In this document: positions 63,496 to 64,000 of the stretch, piece after piece
How positions within the stretch are numbered: position 1 is the first letter of the stretch
How the letters are laid out: each line of letters opens with the position of its first letter
Origin: Prorocentrum cordatum
Taxonomy: Eukaryota; Sar; Dinophyceae; Prorocentrales; Prorocentraceae
DNA length: 64,000 nucleotides
Direction of reading: 5' to 3'
Assembly (NCBI GenBank): GCA_963575745.1
Contig: CAUYUJ010016055.1
Location: forward strand, 87,283-151,282
Notes under the pieces: generated by a model
Databases searched by the model: none
Told to the model about the DNA's origin: nothing
Seen by the model: only the letters and a program-made list of their open reading frames with translations
Program-made: the position numbers and the translations under genes

Positions 63496-64000
63496 ATGCA
63501 GGCCTTGCCGGCCGCGGGCAGGGCGGCGGGCGCGTCCGCGCGGCAGCAGGTCCTCTCGGGAGGCAGACACATCGGGCAGACGGTGGCCGACCTGCTCGCG
63601 GGCTCGCAGGCGCTCCAGGGCGCTCTTGAGGACCTGGTCGCGAGCCACGGCGCGCATGTGGCGGCGCTGCGCTGCCTGGCCGAGGGGTCGCCTCCCGCCG
63701 AGGCCGAGGGCCCGCGGGAGGAGGACGCGGCGGGCGCCGTTGCGGCGCTGCCGGCAGGGGAGGTCAGCGAAGTTCTGGAGGGCGCGCCGGACAGGGAGGC
63801 CAGCGGAGCTCTGGAGGACTCGCCCGGCGAGGAGGGCGAGCTGCACGAGCTCCCGGCCTCGGCCCCCGCGCGGGGTCGCGCGTCGCCGTCGGCGTTTCTC
63901 CCTCGCGCGTCGTGCGCGAGCTCCCGGGAGGTCCACCTGCACGAGCTCTGGGCCTCGGCGCCCCGGTCGCGCGCCGCCGTGTCGGGCGCGTCGCGGGGCG
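63496..64000 (+). CDS. Unrecognised ORF downstream of spliced-leader relic (3' partial)
   Basis: From the first ATG after the leader relic the frame is open for 168 codons and runs off the window. The frame is also open back to the relic, giving a 5' leader of about 60 nt. The first 60 residues are helical and amphipathic (GQTVADLLAGSQALQGALED). They are followed by an acidic Ala/Glu-rich segment with a repeated pattern around EVLEGAPDREAS and ALEDSPGEEGELHELPA. I do not recognise a family. Third positions are strongly G/C. It could be a retrocopy of a host gene or another element ORF; the longer minus-strand frame over it looks like a shadow. Confidence 0.5.
   Translation, partial: MQALPAAGRAAGASARQQVLSGGRHIGQTVADLLAGSQALQGALEDLVASHGAHVAALRCLAEGSPPAEAEGPREEDAAGAVAALPAGEVSEVLEGAPDREASGALEDSPGEEGELHELPASAPARGRASPSAFLPRASCASSREVHLHELWASAPRSRAAVSGASRG

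Overview
The window looks like nuclear DNA of a dinoflagellate. Two stretches (46816-46852 and 63401-63435) carry degenerate tandem copies of the dinoflagellate spliced-leader sequence, the mark left when trans-spliced mRNAs are reverse-transcribed back into the genome. The rest fits: very few genes, no recognisable conserved host gene, a decayed LINE with a C-terminal RNase H, an IS1595-type transposase, many short inverted-repeat elements, and long CTC/GAG, CAT and minisatellite arrays. I cannot name the genus from sequence alone.

Layout. 0-6.3 kb: tandem and minisatellite DNA, including a CACTGTCCC array enclosed by C-rich and G-rich inverted arms. 6.5-13 kb: two short terminal-inverted-repeat elements, a shredded LINE endonuclease fragment (about 7650-9200) and anonymous GC-rich DNA. 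13-46 kb: microsatellite arrays mixed with dispersed repeat families, which I label A to K, M and N. Family A is a GC-rich foldback (10 copies). Family B has TIRs and 8-bp target duplications (7 copies). Family F has CCCACCAGCC ends around degenerate CTTGGGG-type repeats. Family H is flanked on both sides by CTC/GAG arrays. Family M is hAT-like, with perfect 8-bp duplications. At 33.3-34.7 kb these are nested: N inside B, B and K inside J. A possible intact 64-residue zinc-ribbon gene lies at 32585-32779.

46.8-53.1 kb: one long plus-strand LINE with a spliced-leader relic at its 5' side, an ORF1 with a RanBP2-type zinc finger, and an ORF2 with endonuclease, reverse transcriptase, zinc motif and RNase H. 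Both ORFs are broken, and the RNase H frame is split inside a CT microsatellite.

53.5-58.8 kb: the most unusual block. Three minus-strand genes (P-loop/SF3-helicase-like, small papain-fold peptidase-like, IS1595/Merlin-like transposase) are packed between two matching palindromes, each a 9-bp stem with a 15-nt loop. I infer a composite DNA transposon. The helicase-like and transposase genes are now disrupted by a stop and frameshifts.

58.9-64 kb: more repeats of the same families, then a second spliced-leader relic followed by an ORF that stays open to the window edge.

Most long open frames in the window are translations of CTC, GAG, CAT or minisatellite DNA and are not annotated as genes.
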